NCBI GenBank assembly: GCA_905215695.1
Contig: CAJMQN010000007.1
Location: forward strand, 62,001-126,000
Direction of reading: 5' to 3'
From: an uncultured bacterium
Lineage (GTDB): Bacteria > Bacillota > Clostridia > Christensenellales > HGM11417
DNA: 64,000 nt
The translations under genes and the position numbers were made by a program. Below the pieces are notes generated by a model. It made no database searches. It saw only the letters and a list, made by a program, of their open reading frames with translations, and was not told the DNA's origin. Shown piece by piece: positions 40,734-49,100 of this stretch; position 1 is the first letter of the stretch, and every line of letters starts with the position of its first letter.

Positions 40734-42395
40734 CTACTTCGCCTTGCAGGCGCGGTTGACCGCGGAAACGAGCGCGGAGATGGAGGCGTTGATGATGTCG
40801 TCCTGAATGCCCGCACCCCAGAACATGCCGTCCTTGGCGGCGATACCGACGTAGGCGACCGCCTGCGAGGAGGATTTGCCCTCGAGCGCGTGCTCCGTGT
40901 AGCTCTCAAGGCTGAACTCAAACCCGAGCAATCCACGGAAGGCATTGCAGACAGCGTCCAACCGCCCGTTTCCGGCTGCCTCGACGACCCGTTTTTCGCC
41001 GTCCTTGACAACGGTCACGCTCGCGCGGATTCCGTCCTTCTGCACAAAATGGCACTCGGGCACGGCAAACGGCGTCTCGATGTTTACGTAGGTCTCCCGG
41101 AAGATTTCATAGACTTCTTCCGCTTTCAGCTCCTTATGGTTGACGTCGGAGACATGCTTGACCGCGTATCCGAAGTTCTCTCGCATCTTGGGGGGGAGAT
41201 TGAAACCGTATTTCTGTTCGAGAAGGTAGCCGATGCCCCCCTTGCCCGACTGCGAGTTGATGCGAATGACGTCGCCGTCGTACTCTCTGCCGACGTCCTT
41301 GGGGTCGATGAGAAGATAGGGGACAGTCCAATATTTCTCGTCGTGCGTGGTACGGTACGCCATGCCCTTTGCGATGGCGTCCTGATGCGAACCCGAAAAC
41401 GCCGCGAACACGAGCTGTCCCGCGTAGGGCTGGCGGTCATACACCCGCATGCGCGTCATCTTTTCATAGACGGACACGACCTCGGGCATATCCGAGAAGT
41501 CCAACCCCGGGTCCACGCCCTGCGAATACATGTTCATGGCAAGGGTCACGATGTCCACGTTGCCTGTGCGCTCCCCGTTGCCGAAGAGCGTGCCCTCTAT
41601 GCGATCCGCGCCCGCGAGCAGTCCCATCTCCGCGTCAGCCACGCCGCACCCCCGATCGTTGTGCGGGTGCAGGGAGACGACGACGTTTTCGCGGTACTTG
41701 AGGTTGTCGCTCATGTATTCGATCTGCGAGGCATAGACGTGAGACATGGACATGGAAACCGTCGCGGGCAGGTTGATGATGACCTTGTTGTCCGGGTCGG
41801 GTTTCCAAATATCCAAAACGCGGTTGCAGATTTCGAGCGCAAATTCGGGTTCCGTGCCCGTAAAGCTCTCGGGGGAATACTCAAAGAGAATCTTTCCCTT
41901 CGCCTTCTTCCGGTACTCGTCGCAGAGTTTTGCCCCGAATTCCGCGATGCCGATGATTTCCTCTTTGGATTTCTTGAAGACCTGCTCCCGCTGCGCGACG
42001 GAAGTCGAGTTGTAGAGGTGCACCACCGCGCTCTTGCAGCCCTCCACCGCCTCGAAAGTCTTTTTGATGATGTGTTCCCGGCTCTGCGTGAGCACCTGAA
42101 TGGTCACGTCCTCGGGAATCAAATTCTGCTCGATGAGCGCGCGGCAGAAGGCATATTCGGTCTCGGAGGCGGCGGGAAATCCGACCTCGATCTCCTTGAA
42201 CCCGACCTTGCACAGGAAGGCGAAGAACTCGAGCTTTTCCTCGAGGGACATGGGCACGATGAGGGACTGGTTGCCGTCCCGCAAGTCCACGCTGCACCAA
42301 ACGGGCGCGCGTTCGATGTGGTCCTTCTTGACCCACTTCATCTCGGATACGGGGGGCATGAAGTAGCCGATCTTGTACTTTTCTACGTTTTTCAT
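40734..42395 (-). CDS. leuA: 2-isopropylmalate synthase, LeuA type 2
   Basis: 553 residues from ATG at 42395 with AAGGAGTT; a longer frame runs into the T-box leader and is rejected. HMGL-like barrel with VWCSVDLRDGNQSLIVPMS (Arg/Asp of the metal site), SLHPHNDRGCGVADAEMG and LFGNGERTGNVDIVTLAMN; C-terminal LeuA allosteric domain (VTVVKDGEKRVVEAAGNGR). The size and FGNGERTGNV region match the fungal/actinobacterial-like long form. First committed step of leucine synthesis from 2-ketoisovalerate and acetyl-CoA. Controlled by the T-box upstream. Confidence 0.96.
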   Translation of the reverse strand: MKNVEKYKIGYFMPPVSEMKWVKKDHIERAPVWCSVDLRDGNQSLIVPMSLEEKLEFFAFLCKVGFKEIEVGFPAASETEYAFCRALIEQNLIPEDVTIQVLTQSREHIIKKTFEAVEGCKSAVVHLYNSTSVAQREQVFKKSKEEIIGIAEFGAKLCDEYRKKAKGKILFEYSPESFTGTEPEFALEICNRVLDIWKPDPDNKVIINLPATVSMSMSHVYASQIEYMSDNLKYRENVVVSLHPHNDRGCGVADAEMGLLAGADRIEGTLFGNGERTGNVDIVTLAMNMYSQGVDPGLDFSDMPEVVSVYEKMTRMRVYDRQPYAGQLVFAAFSGSHQDAIAKGMAYRTTHDEKYWTVPYLLIDPKDVGREYDGDVIRINSQSGKGGIGYLLEQKYGFNLPPKMRENFGYAVKHVSDVNHKELKAEEVYEIFRETYVNIETPFAVPECHFVQKDGIRASVTVVKDGEKRVVEAAGNGRLDAVCNAFRGLLGFEFSLESYTEHALEGKSSSQAVAYVGIAAKDGMFWGAGIQDDIINASISALVSAVNRACKAK

Positions 42396-42434
42396 CTTAA
42401 AACTCCTTCTGCTTTGATTTTGGGCGCGAGGGGT

Positions 42435-42722
42435 AAAAAAAAGGTCCCCGTCTCCTATAGAGACGGGAAACCCGCGGTACCACTCTGATTCATGCGAAAT
42501 CGCATGCGCTCTCTCGGATACGGGCATATTCCGCCTGCATATCCTCCCTGTCTGATAACGGTCAGGCTCCGACGCCGCCTACTGGGAGAAAAACTCCGTT
42601 GGGGACGTTGCTCAATCGGTGAGTTCGAATCTTTCCCGCAGCCGGCTCGCACCTTCCGCCGGCTCTCTGCATGTCGGAAAACATTTTACTATTCCAAAAT
42701 CACAGCATTTATTAGATATTGC
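42435..42722 (-). promoter_or_regulatory. T-box leader of leuA (Leu CUC specifier)
   Basis: On the minus strand the leader has a long stem I (from about 42670), a specifier loop reading GAA-CTC-ACC with the CTC codon at 42623-42621 (leucine), the conserved T-box AGAGTGGTACCGCG (42486-42473), and a terminator CCCGTCTC/GAGACGGG (42467-42447) with eight T residues (42442-42435). Uncharged tRNA-Leu(GAG) would pair with both specifier and T-box and relieve termination, so leuA is turned on by leucine starvation. Confidence 0.95.
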
Positions 42723-42726
42723 CATT

Positions 42727-42755
42727 ATATTAAACGAAGAGGGGAAAATTGTCAA
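42727..42755 (-). promoter_or_regulatory. Promoter of leuA T-box transcript
   Basis: Minus-strand TTGACA (42755-42750), 17-bp spacer, TAATAT (42732-42727). Divergent from the promoter at 42785, with about 30 bp between the two -35 elements. Confidence 0.75.
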
Positions 42756-42784
42756 GTGTTTTTTGAAAATTCTTTTGCAATCCT

Positions 42785-42813
42785 TTGCAAACGCCGCCAA
42801 AACATGCTAAAAT
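42785..42813 (+). promoter_or_regulatory. Promoter of FUSC-like gene
   Basis: TTGCAA (42785-42790), 17-bp spacer, TAAAAT (42808-42813), 18 nt before the start codon. Confidence 0.75.
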
Positions 42814-42830
42814 GAAAAAACGGAGAAAAC

Positions 42831-43379
42831 ATGCAAGAGATAACGCCTAAGAAAAAATTTCGGCTGCCTCCCCCCGGGTGGCATGCGGTGCGGATTTCGC
42901 TCGCCGTATTCCTTTCCCTCGCGGTGCTCTCGTGGTTTCAGGAGTACAATCCTTTTTACGCCGCGATTGCCGCGGTCGTCTGCACCAAGCCCGACTTAAA
43001 GAGTTCGCATCAGATGGGCGTCCGCCGCATTCTCGGGACGATGGTGGGCGGCGCGGTGGGGCTCGGAGCCATGCTCCTGTTTGAAAAAATCGGCTCCGCT
43101 TGGGAACCCTATCTTCTGCCGGTATTCGTGTTCGTCATCATCTATCTCTGCAAACTCATCGGTTTGAACGAGTCCGCGTCCATCGGCTGTATCGTGCTGT
43201 TGAGCGTGGTCATCATGCATAAGCCGGAGGGTATGCAGGCTTATCACTATGTGCTGAACAGGCTGATTGAGACGGGGGTGGGCGTGCTTGCCGCGGTTGC
43301 GGTCAATTTTGTATTCGATTTCGCAAAATTCCTGCTCCGCCGCCCTTCCGGTCCCGCTGACCCGCTTGATAAAGCCTAA
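42831..43379 (+). CDS. FUSC / aromatic acid exporter-like membrane protein
   Basis: 182 residues with about five membrane segments. The motif EYNPFYAAIAAVVCTKPDLK followed by GVRRILGTMVGGAVGLGAML is the recognisable core of FUSC and aromatic-acid-exporter proteins, whose N-terminal half consists of such a helical bundle. The usual large cytoplasmic domain is absent, so this is the short, membrane-only version common in Firmicutes. Substrate unknown. AAACGGAG lies before the ATG. Confidence 0.8.
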   Translation: MQEITPKKKFRLPPPGWHAVRISLAVFLSLAVLSWFQEYNPFYAAIAAVVCTKPDLKSSHQMGVRRILGTMVGGAVGLGAMLLFEKIGSAWEPYLLPVFVFVIIYLCKLIGLNESASIGCIVLLSVVIMHKPEGMQAYHYVLNRLIETGVGVLAAVAVNFVFDFAKFLLRRPSGPADPLDKA

Positions 43380-43399
43380 AAATCGGAGGAAAATGAAAT

Positions 43400-44008
43400 A
43401 TGTGGTTTTTAATTGTACTCGGCGTCATTCTTGTCGCTTTTTTGGTTGCGATGCTCGTCATGAAACGCATGATGAAAAAGTTGATGGAGGAGCGCGCCCC
43501 GAGTGAGCGGAGATTCCCGCTCGAGGGGGGCAAGCGCGCTCTTCTGCTCTATCAGCCCACGCGGCACGATACTGCGTCGCGGTATGCCGTTCAGATCGCC
43601 GAGGGGCTGAACGAACGGGGCTACGACGTGACCGTAAACTTTGCGGGAGAGTCTCTGCCCTACGATTTGAACGACTATGAACTTTTGATTTTCGGTACGG
43701 GCGCGTATATGAGTATGGGGGCAATCCCCGTGCGCAGATATTTGCGCAATCACCCCTTTTCGCGCAAACAGGTCGTGCTGTTCTCGGTTGGTTCCAATCT
43801 GCAAGCGGACCCCGAAATCGAACAGATGAAGGCGGAGATTCCGCACGGAAATATTCTGTATCGCATCAAGGTCGCACGGAATCAGGAGGACGTCATGGCG
43901 GACTTTCTCGAGCGTTTGGAACTCGAAAATCCCGATTTTGACAACCTTCCCGAGGAAGAGGAAGATTTCGAGGAAGAGGACGACGAGAGCGGGGACGGAC
44001 AGGAATAG
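43400..44008 (+). CDS. Membrane-anchored flavodoxin-like protein
   Basis: 202 residues. An N-terminal membrane helix (FLIVLGVILVAFLVAMLV) is followed by a flavodoxin fold: RALLLYQPTRHDTASRYAVQ (20 residues, the phosphate-loop region), ELLIFGTGAYMSMGAIPVRR (20 residues) and KQVVLFSVGSNL. The C-terminal 25 residues are almost entirely acidic (NLPEEEEDFEEEDDESGDG). FMN binding is plausible but the loop is not canonical. ATG 43400 is chosen with CGGAGGA at 43384-43390. Confidence 0.72.
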   Translation: MWFLIVLGVILVAFLVAMLVMKRMMKKLMEERAPSERRFPLEGGKRALLLYQPTRHDTASRYAVQIAEGLNERGYDVTVNFAGESLPYDLNDYELLIFGTGAYMSMGAIPVRRYLRNHPFSRKQVVLFSVGSNLQADPEIEQMKAEIPHGNILYRIKVARNQEDVMADFLERLELENPDFDNLPEEEEDFEEEDDESGDGQE

Positions 44009-44091
44009 AGAAGGGCACGGCAATGCGCAATTCCCATAGGGATTTTTATAAACGGTAAAATTACACTTTCAAGCGGTCAAAAGAAAATCAG

Positions 44092-44124
44092 AACTTGAAT
44101 ATATTGTCCAAGTTCCTTTTTTTG
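44092..44124 (+). terminator. Terminator after flavodoxin-like gene
   Basis: GAACTTG pairs with CAAGTTC across an 11-nt loop (stem between about 44092 and 44116), followed by CTTTTTTT. Confidence 0.7.
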
Positions 44125-44125
44125 C

Positions 44126-44332
44126 AATAAACTATTCTTTTCCCTTCTTGCAAACGTTGCCGACGTTAAAAGCTTGGTAATTCACCCTGCAACGACTACG
44201 CATAGCCAGCTATCGGAAAGTGAGCTTCAGGAACAAGATATTAAACCTAATACGATCAGGCTTTCTATCGGTACCGAACATATAGACGATATTATCGCCG
44301 ATTTGGAGGGAGGCTTTAATGCCATAAAATAA
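44126..44332 (+). pseudogene. 3' remnant of an O-acetylhomoserine sulfhydrylase (metY-like)
   Basis: The frame ending at TAA 44330-44332 encodes only a C-terminal piece: [17 protein letters not shown], then [37 protein letters not shown] and [10 protein letters not shown]. These are the last about 65 residues of the Cys/Met-metabolism PLP enzyme MetY, normally about 425 residues. There is no start and no PLP lysine region; upstream sequence belongs to the terminator of the previous gene. Codons are AT-rich (aat, ata, aaa) unlike the neighbours, so the source gene was probably acquired and later deleted. Confidence 0.85.
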
Positions 44333-44353
44333 ACATGAGAAATGTCACGAATT

Positions 44354-44842
44354 TTATTTGCGGTATGCCGCCACGATTTCCCCGTAAAAGAGGGTGTGAT
44401 AGTCGTGGTGGGGGTAGTACGCCGTGATAAATCCTTCCGGCAGGTGTTCGGGCTTGATGTCCGAGCGATAGAGCACTTTGCACTCGAAGAAGGTTTCGCA
44501 GTCCGCGAGCACGGAAGTCCCGATTTCTTTGCATTTTTGCAGCTTTGTTCCGGTAGCGAGATACTTATCCACGTCCCTGCCGCTCTTGGTTCCGAAATAG
44601 GTCAGAAGTTCCTTCATCTCCCCGGACTTTGGAATACTGACGGAGAACTCCCCGGTCTCCTCGATTTTTCCGAAAGTGAATCGGGTGTTGCGGATGGGCA
44701 CGGCGATGATACCGCGGTTCCACATGACCCCCGCGCCGCCCCAGCTCGCCGTCATGGTGTTGGGTTCGCTCCCCGCGGTGACGAATACGCCGGTACCGCC
44801 AAGCGTATCGGTGAATTTGGATATGTCCTTCAGACTCTGCAT
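44354..44842 (-). CDS. Flavin reductase-like protein (FMN split barrel)
   Basis: 162 residues. TVTAGSEPN-type GVFVTAGSEPNTMTASWGG and WNRGIIAVPIRNTRFTFGKI (20 residues) form the split-barrel core that binds FMN, and ETGEFSVSIPKSGEMKELL is the next conserved block; the final YHTLFYGEIVAAYRK is typical. Members transfer electrons from NAD(P)H to flavin or act on small molecules. ATG 44842 follows AAGGAGCG. A TATAAT at 44910-44905 suggests its promoter overlaps the divergent queT promoter region. Confidence 0.88.
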   Translation of the reverse strand: MQSLKDISKFTDTLGGTGVFVTAGSEPNTMTASWGGAGVMWNRGIIAVPIRNTRFTFGKIEETGEFSVSIPKSGEMKELLTYFGTKSGRDVDKYLATGTKLQKCKEIGTSVLADCETFFECKVLYRSDIKPEHLPEGFITAYYPHHDYHTLFYGEIVAAYRK

Positions 44843-44922
44843 GTTACGCTCCTTTTCGGGCGCGAAAAATCGACTCCGCGCCGCTCAAACATTCTTTTGT
44901 CCCCATTATAGCACAAAATCGT

Positions 44923-44951
44923 TTGGAAAAAAAGGGGGAATGTGATAAAAT
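44923..44951 (+). promoter_or_regulatory. Promoter of queT
   Basis: TTGGAA (44923-44928), 17-bp spacer, TAAAAT (44946-44951). The start of transcription would fall at about 44958, exactly at the riboswitch. Confidence 0.7.
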
Positions 44952-44955
44952 TTTC

Positions 44956-44998
44956 TCCGTAGGTGTCGGAATACCCTACAATAAAAAAAACCGAGGTA
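44956..44998 (+). promoter_or_regulatory. preQ1-I riboswitch (translational)
   Basis: P1 hairpin GTAGG (44959-44963) with CCTAC (44975-44979), loop containing TCGG (44966-44969), an A-rich linker AATAAAAAAAA, then CCGAGG (44991-44996). CCGA pairs with the loop TCGG to form the H-type pseudoknot, which sequesters the GAGG ribosome binding site 10 nt before the queT ATG. preQ1 would therefore switch translation off. The size (about 40 nt) and layout fit class I. Confidence 0.88.
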
Positions 44999-45005
44999 TT
45001 TTCAT

Positions 45006-45485
45006 ATGAAACCTTCCGCACTCCGGCGCATCTGCCGGGCAGCACTCGTCGCCGCGCTCTACGCGGCGCTTACCATTGTCATGGGTCCTTGGGCGTACAG
45101 CGGCTTTGTCAATCTGCGTCCCTCGGAGGCGCTTACCGTGCTTCCCGTGCTCTTTACCGAATCGGTCTTCGGACTGTATTTCGGCTGTATGCTCGCCAAC
45201 ATCTTTTCCGCGGCGAGTCTCTACGATATCTTTCTCGGGAGTCTTGTGACTTTGGTTGCGGCGGCATGCACCCGACTTGTCAAAAACGTGTGGGTGGGCG
45301 GAATTTTCCCCGTGCTGTTGAACGCGATTTTCGTCCCCTTGATCCTGCTCGCCGCGGGCGTTGCGGAACAGGCGTACTGGCTGAGTTTTCTGTCCGTATT
45401 CGTGACACAGGCGGTATGGTATTACGCGCTTGGGGTGCCTCTCTTCTTCGGGCTGAAAAAGGTCATGAAGGACCGGCTCTATTGA
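45006..45485 (+). CDS. queT: Queuosine precursor transporter QueT
   Basis: 159 residues with five to six membrane segments, including VAALYAALTIVMGPWAYSGF (20 residues), FVNLRPSEALTVLPVLFTES (20 residues) and FGLYFGCMLANIFSAASLYD (20 residues), the arrangement of QueT-family S-components. It sits directly behind a preQ1-I riboswitch, which confirms the substrate class (queuine precursors). QueT works with a shared ECF energising module that is not encoded here. Confidence 0.92.
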   Translation: MKPSALRRICRAALVAALYAALTIVMGPWAYSGFVNLRPSEALTVLPVLFTESVFGLYFGCMLANIFSAASLYDIFLGSLVTLVAAACTRLVKNVWVGGIFPVLLNAIFVPLILLAAGVAEQAYWLSFLSVFVTQAVWYYALGVPLFFGLKKVMKDRLY

Positions 45486-45509
45486 TTCTTTTTTTTGAGG
45501 TACATAGAT

Positions 45510-46007
45510 ATGAAAGTGAGAGAGCTTGTGACCGCGGCGATGTTTGTCGCACTCATTACGGTGACGACGGCGTTTGTCAAGATTCCGCTCGCCCTGACGG
45601 GCTATATCCATCTCGGCGATACGTTCATCTTCCTCGCGTGCTATTTTCTGCGTCCGTGCTGGGCGATTCCCGTCTCCGCGCTCGGCAGTGCGCTCGCCGA
45701 CGTCATTGCATTTCCCGTTTACGCGCCCGCGACGTTTCTCATCAAGGCGGGCATGGCGGCGATTTTTGCGCTCTTTGTCTATCGGAAACCCGTTCTCTGG
45801 CGGGAAATCGTGGGCGTCGTTTGCGCCGGACTGTTCATGCTCTTAGGGTATCTTCTCTTCGAGGGATTCTTTATTCTCGAAACCTGGGAGGCGGCTTTCG
45901 CCAATATCGCGCTCTCCGCGATTCAGCCTGCCGCCTGCGGCGTTCTCGGCGTGGCGGTTCTGCAAATTGTAAATAGGATTCCCTCTGTCCGGGACAGAAG
46001 ATTTTAA
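45510..46007 (+). CDS. ECF transporter S-component, substrate unassigned
   Basis: 165 residues from ATG 45510. Six hydrophobic segments; ELVTAAMFVALITVTTAFVK (20 residues) and GYIHLGDTFIFLACYF are typical of the ECF S-component fold (HLGD motif), followed by GSALADVIAFPVYAPATFL. It is 24 nt downstream of queT and shares the preQ1-controlled transcript, so a role in uptake of queuine, or another vitamin salvaged with it, is likely. Start ATG 45510 follows TTTGAGG. Confidence 0.82.
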   Translation: MKVRELVTAAMFVALITVTTAFVKIPLALTGYIHLGDTFIFLACYFLRPCWAIPVSALGSALADVIAFPVYAPATFLIKAGMAAIFALFVYRKPVLWREIVGVVCAGLFMLLGYLLFEGFFILETWEAAFANIALSAIQPAACGVLGVAVLQIVNRIPSVRDRRF

Positions 46008-46009
46008 AA

Positions 46010-46052
46010 AAAGAGAGACAGCCGGCACAAGTTGTGCCGGCTGTCTCTCTTT
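46010..46052. terminator. Terminator of queT/ECF operon
   Basis: AGAGAGACAGCCGGCACAA (46012-46030) pairs with TTGTGCCGGCTGTCTCTCT (46032-46050) without mismatch and is followed by TT; A residues upstream give a minus-strand T-tract. 46053-46164 holds a GC hairpin (CCGCCGC.../GCGGCGG, about 46053-46078) and then AT-rich sequence without a gene. Confidence 0.88.
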
Positions 46053-46164
46053 CCGCCGCAATGGGGGGAGCGCGGCGGAAAACAGATAAGGGGGAAAATA
46101 ATGAGTACTCTAAATATTGACGTTTAGACGAATTCTATACCTATTTTGAAAAAAATTTTTAAAA

Positions 46165-49100
46165 TTATTTTTTCCGTGCCCGGAGATACTTGACGAGCGA
46201 GACAACGGAGAGAATGAGAAAGATTCCCGCCGCGCCGAAGAGAAACCCTTGAAAGTCGAGGGTGATGTCCGAAAAGTTTGCGGTTCGGTTGGGGACAAAG
46301 TATTGCAGCCATTCGGTGAGCGCGGACATTGCGAACCCGACGCCGATGCTGACGGGGATACTCTTCCATTTCCGCCCCGCGTACATAAAGTGCGTCAGTG
46401 CGGAAAAGATGCCGAGCACGAGGAAGGCGGAGAAATGCCCGAGGGCTTTTCGGATGCGGAACGTCCAGTTCGAGAACGCGTCGCTGAGCCGCTGTTTGCG
46501 GACCTCGAGGTTGAGCGTGACCCTTTCGTCCCCGTAGGAGACGGTGATGACCGCGTTTCCGACCTTGTGCGCGGTGATGACCCCGTTTTCGTCAACGGTG
46601 ACGATTTCGGGATCCGAAGAGGAGAACTCCGCCTTGCGCAGAGTCGCGTTCGACTGATAGGTAATTCGGATTCTCGCGCTTCCGTTCCGCGCGATGGTTC
46701 CCGCATTGTTGTCGTCAAATTCGATGCCGGTATAGGAAATTTTTTGAATCCCGGTACGGTGTTTCACCGTAAAGGTCAGTTCCGCGCTCACGGTATCCGA
46801 ACCCGTCCATACGGCGGTGATAACGGCGGTACCCGCGCCCTTTGCGGTCAGCCTGCCATCTGCGGTCACGTAGAGGATTTCGGGGGCGGAGGAGCGGAAG
46901 GTTACGCTTTGATAGGTCGTGTCCGCGGGCAAAAAGGCGGTTTTCAATCTCCCGTTGTCCCCGATGCGGAAATTTCCGTCCGCGGGACCTTCCGAGAGAG
47001 AGAGGGTGAGATGTTCCGCCGCGCGGGCGAAAACGGTAACTTTGACTTGCGTCGAAAGTTCGTTTTCCGCACTCGAAAGCACAATGGTTGCGCTTCCTTC
47101 CGCGAGCGCGGAGATGTTGCCGAGCGCGTCAACGGAGACGACTTTTCCCGTTGCCGAAAAACCGACGGCGGAGGAATAGGGCGTTGCCCCGTTCGTTGTC
47201 TCGAATAGGGCAGCGAGTTTTTGCGTTTCGCCGACGTACAGCGTCAGCAAAGTGACGGATTTGCCGTCTGCGGTCGCATACAGCGCTTTCAGGTTGTGTG
47301 AGACGTGAACCGTGCCGCTTGCCGTGACGGAGCCATCCGCAAGGGAAGTGATCTTGACCGTAGCATAGCCGGGCTTGATTGCGCGGTAATTGCCCGATGC
47401 GTCAATTTCGAGCACCTGCGGGTCGGAGGAGGAAAAACTCACCCGTTTGTCCGTCGTGTTTTCGGGAGAAAGCGTCCACTCCAGCGTTCCGGTATCTCCC
47501 GCATAGGGAGAGCCGGGATGAAACGTAAGACTTTTGGGCGGAACGTCGGAGACGGTGACCGCAAGGGTCTTCGGCGCGCCGCCGTTCTCACAGCGGACGG
47601 TAACGGTCGCTTTTCCCGCCTTTCGGGCAGTCAGTTTTCCCGAACTCGAGACGGTGAGGACGCCCGTATTCGAGGAGGAGAAGAGAAATTTCAGTCCCGA
47701 TAGGGTCTGCCCGCTTTCATCGGTTCCTATGACCTCAAGGGGGAGAGATTCTCCGGTTGCGAGGACAATATCCGCCGGAAGTTCTGCGCCGTTTGCCGAG
47801 AGTTTGATTGCAGTCGGGACAGGCAGAGAGACTGCGGGAGTGATTTCCAATTCGAAGAAATCCGAAAACTCGTTCAGTTCGGCGGAAATCGTGACGGTGC
47901 CGGGCGAGATTGCCGAGACGAGTCCGCCCGAGACGGACGCCGCTTCCGCGGAACACGACCAACGGATTTGTGCCGCAAGTTCTCTTTTCAGTGTCGCCGG
48001 AAAGTCCGAAGGGAGACCGAGGTCGGCAGAAACCTGAAAACTTGTTCCCGCCGGAACACTGGATTTTGCGTCGGTAATTTCGAGAGAGGAGACCTGCCAA
48101 TCCTTGCTTTGGAGCGGAACGGAGGCGGATATTCTCTCCCCCTTCCAATCAAAGCCGACGGTGAGCAGGGTTTCTCCCGTTCCCATAAAGCGCAATTTCC
48201 CCGTATTTTGATCGTATTCGGCGACGTTCGGTTCTGAAAATTCAGCCGCAAGCTGTGCCGTTTCGGGCAACGCGGGCAGTACGTTGATAAGCAAATCCGC
48301 ACTTTCGCCCCTGTAGAACGCAAACGTGTTTTCCGCTTTCTGTCCGTCTATGTAGAGCGCGATTTGAGGAGGTACTTCCTCGACGGAGAGGGTCAAGGTC
48401 GCGGATTTCCCGTTTTTGGCGGTCACCGTGACGGTTACCGTTCCGGGGAAAACCGCTTCCGCGCGCCGAGAGTTGCCGCTACCGGAGAGCGCGAGGATGT
48501 TTTCGGGAGAGCAAGTCCAATCGAGGGAGGAATCGGTGACGTTTTCGGGTAGGATTTGCGCGGACAGATAGGCATATTCGTCCTGTTTCAATATGCCCGG
48601 CAGAATGTTTCCTTCCGCATCCTGCAGGGAGAGCCGAACGCCTTCGGCGGGAATCTCTTGAATGGTGATTGGCGCGGAAACCGTAATATCGGGGTCGAAT
48701 TCGGATTGAACGGTCAATAGGGTTGTGCCGGGGCTTAAAGCACTGACAAACCCGTCTTTGTTGACAGTTGCGACTGTTTCGTCGTCGATAGAGTAGCTGA
48801 CCTCCGGGTGTGTGGCGTTTTGCGGTGAAAGCGTAACGCCGACAGTGAAGGTATCCCCCGGATAGAGAATGTCGGGGAGAGTAAGTTCGATTTTTTGGAG
48901 AGAGATTTCGCTGACTTGGAAGGTCGCGGAAGCAGAGAGTTTTTTGTTCCGATTGCTGACCGCGGTGAGCGTGACGGAGCCTTTCGCGAGAAAAGTAAGC
49001 GTGCCGTCTTCGGCAAGACTTGCGATTTCGGGACGATCGACGGAGAGGGAATAGGTCTGATCCGTCGTATTTTTGGGCAGGAAAGAGACAAAGCAGGAGA

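Noticed and set aside
40890..42488. Plus-strand open frame (532 codons) opposite leuA
   Set aside because: leuA is complete on the minus strand with a T-box and ribosome binding site; the opposite frame has no motif or initiation signal.
43393..43506. Alternative start ATG 43393 for the flavodoxin-like gene
   Set aside because: It opens a different frame (MKYVVFNCTRR) without family features; ATG 43400 gives a membrane helix and flavodoxin fold.
44963..45976. Open frame of 337 codons across queT and the ECF S-component
   Set aside because: It starts in the riboswitch, is Arg-rich, and overlaps two clear membrane proteins in other frames.
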